Source: Flagellimonas algicola
GTDB lineage: Bacteria; Bacteroidota; Bacteroidia; Flavobacteriales; Flavobacteriaceae
Length of the DNA stretch: 64,000 nucleotides
Direction of reading: 5' to 3'
Assembly (NCBI RefSeq): GCF_005937185.1
Contig: NZ_VCNI01000002.1
Location: 310,001 to 374,000 of the forward strand
In this document: one piece after another, positions 62,945 to 64,000 of the stretch
How positions within the stretch are numbered: position 1 is the first letter of the stretch
How the letters are laid out: every line of letters begins with the position of its first letter
Translations under genes and position numbers: made by a program
Notes under the pieces: model-generated
Database searches by the model: none
What the model was told of the DNA's origin: nothing
What the model saw: the letters and a program-made list of their open reading frames with translations, nothing else

Positions 62945-64000
62945 TTATCTTTTGATTATTTTAAAGTTTCGTTCATGTCCTTCGCAGCCCACCTTGAGCA
63001 TATACAGACCTCTTTTTAATCCATCCGCCTTTACTAAAGCCTCACGATTTTGGATCGTATATTCCTTTTGTTGGAGCAATGTTCCGTTCATCGTATATAT
63101 TCCGACAGTAAGACTATCCATTTCGTCTGAAGGAAGACGGATGTTGAAATGGTCTAGAACAGGATTGGGGTAAATCTCGATCAATTCATATAACTCGGCC
63201 AGAAAATCCAATTGACCTTCGCAATGTTTATCCGAAGTAATTGTTACCCGGTCTCGGTGTTCCACGGGAATGGAAAAATCCCTGTTTGAATATCGTCCCA
63301 CCACTTTATCATTCACTCGAACTGTATAGGGTGCTGTCCCAGTAGCCATTTTTACCGCTACTTCATTACCTAATCCAGGTTTTGCCTTTAGTGATGAGGT
63401 TCCCGAAAGGGCAATTCCCCCGCCTATTTCTAATTCGAAACAGCGTTCGCACTCAACCGTTGTACCTATGTAGGAGATGCAGACTGAATAAGTGTTTGGA
63501 GCCAGGTTATTGAAATCCACATTGGTGGTAAATGACTGCTCCGCCCCATTAACCTTGGCCAGATATGAACCTGATTGCTGGCTCGTGATGGATATGCTTC
63601 CATTGTTTTTTCCAGCACAGGTCTCGTCCACCACATTAATGGTAAAGTTGTTGGACGGCAGATCATCAATGGGGCACCCCTCAACAGCATAAATCACTTT
63701 TCCTCCAGTGATCATTGGGTGCGTGTTCGCCGTTACAGGCAATATTTTCCCACCCAAGGAGGTTCCATAAAGTGTTTGTAATTCCTGATTGCTTTTTCCT
63801 AGAAATACATTTGGCGTACGACGTTCGGGAAAGATGTTTTCCGCATCATACCTAAGAGGGTCTAATAGATTGGCCGTGGGAACCGGTACAAAATCCGCAG
63901 CCTGTTCATCAAAATAAACTTTGGTATTGTTGAAGGGCCCAAAATTTAAGGTGATGTTGTCCGGAAGTAAGAAGTATCCGGTCATTTTCACACCAGATCC
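62945..64000 (-). CDS. T9SS-sorted paralogue of the G8/beta-helix protein (5' end cut by window)
   Basis: The frame is open to base 64000, so only the C-terminal 351 codons are visible. It closely follows the C-terminal third of the 58.8-62.1 kb protein: FGPFNNTKVYFDEQAADFV, VEGCPIDDLPSNNF, the SprB-like VVDETCAGKNNGSI and the type IX sorting tail (LIEIYPNPVLDHF to KVGCEGHERNFKIIKR). The upstream part, presumably the beta-helix and G8 domains, lies outside the window. The pair is a tandem duplication in which each copy is followed by a different accessory gene (FN3-like lipoprotein or family D). Confidence 0.85.
   Translation of the reverse strand, partial: GSGVKMTGYFLLPDNITLNFGPFNNTKVYFDEQAADFVPVPTANLLDPLRYDAENIFPERRTPNVFLGKSNQELQTLYGTSLGGKILPVTANTHPMITGGKVIYAVEGCPIDDLPSNNFTINVVDETCAGKNNGSISITSQQSGSYLAKVNGAEQSFTTNVDFNNLAPNTYSVCISYIGTTVECERCFELEIGGGIALSGTSSLKAKPGLGNEVAVKMATGTAPYTVRVNDKVVGRYSNRDFSIPVEHRDRVTITSDKHCEGQLDFLAELYELIEIYPNPVLDHFNIRLPSDEMDSLTVGIYTMNGTLLQQKEYTIQNREALVKADGLKRGLYMLKVGCEGHERNFKIIKR

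Noticed and set aside
1..64000. tRNA, rRNA, CRISPR arrays, transposases or prophage genes
   Set aside because: I looked for regular spaced repeats, tRNA-like cloverleaf arms and transposase-like frames and saw none I could support.

Overview
The window comes from a Bacteroidota genome, most likely a marine member of the Flavobacteriaceae. The evidence is two SusC/SusD pairs, many SPII lipoproteins, -7 elements of the TAnnTTTG type, sulfatase and fucosidase genes, and type IX secretion C-termini. The genus cannot be named from the sequence alone. Nearly everything here serves capture, depolymerisation and catabolism of a complex, probably sulfated, fucose- or galactose-containing polysaccharide.

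Layout. 1-6.3 kb (+): a run of sugar isomerase/epimerase TIM barrels (the first cut by the window edge), an alpha/beta hydrolase, two ThuA-like proteins and an SDR. 8.7-6.3 kb (-): AraB- and AraD-like genes with no AraA. 9.1-18 kb (+): SusC/SusD pair 1, then an uncharacterised LamG protein (family A) and an exported phosphotriesterase-like protein. 21.9-18.1 kb (-): an ECF sigma factor, a second family member (B) and an aldo/keto reductase. 31.8-22.4 kb (-): lipoprotein, SusC/SusD pair 2, GH95, SGNH hydrolase. 32.3-36.2 kb (+): GH29 and family member C. 45.7-36.5 kb (-): sodium/solute symporter, Zn-ADH, Fe-ADH, ROK regulator, sulfatase, SGNH esterase and a TIM-barrel/DUF1080 pair. 46-49 kb (+): PfkB kinase, exported L-rhamnose mutarotase-like lipoprotein, second ROK regulator. 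53.1-49 kb (-): sigma/FecR/STN-TonB transducer trio. 53.1-56.8 kb (+): transglutaminase-7TM, ATP-grasp ligase and a beta-barrel. 64-56.8 kb (-): two tandem G8/beta-helix proteins with T9SS tails, a lipoprotein and family member D.

How it fits together. SusC/D and the surface lipoproteins bind and import glycan, while GH29, GH95, the sulfatase and the SGNH proteins trim it. The four paralogues A-D are candidate new polysaccharide-active enzymes. The symporter and cytoplasmic dehydrogenases, kinases and epimerases take up and convert the monosaccharides.

Most notable: (1) a spaced palindrome, ACTTW-n15-TAAGT with variants, sits at the head of all seven apparent transcription units between 8.7 and 36.2 kb, and I did not find it elsewhere in the window. 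Two ROK regulators with identical recognition helices are encoded nearby. (2) Five exported proteins from 3.2-34 kb carry strongly acidic Glu/Asp inserts. (3) Four divergent paralogues of a protein family I cannot assign are present, one of them in an operon with a G8/beta-helix protein.
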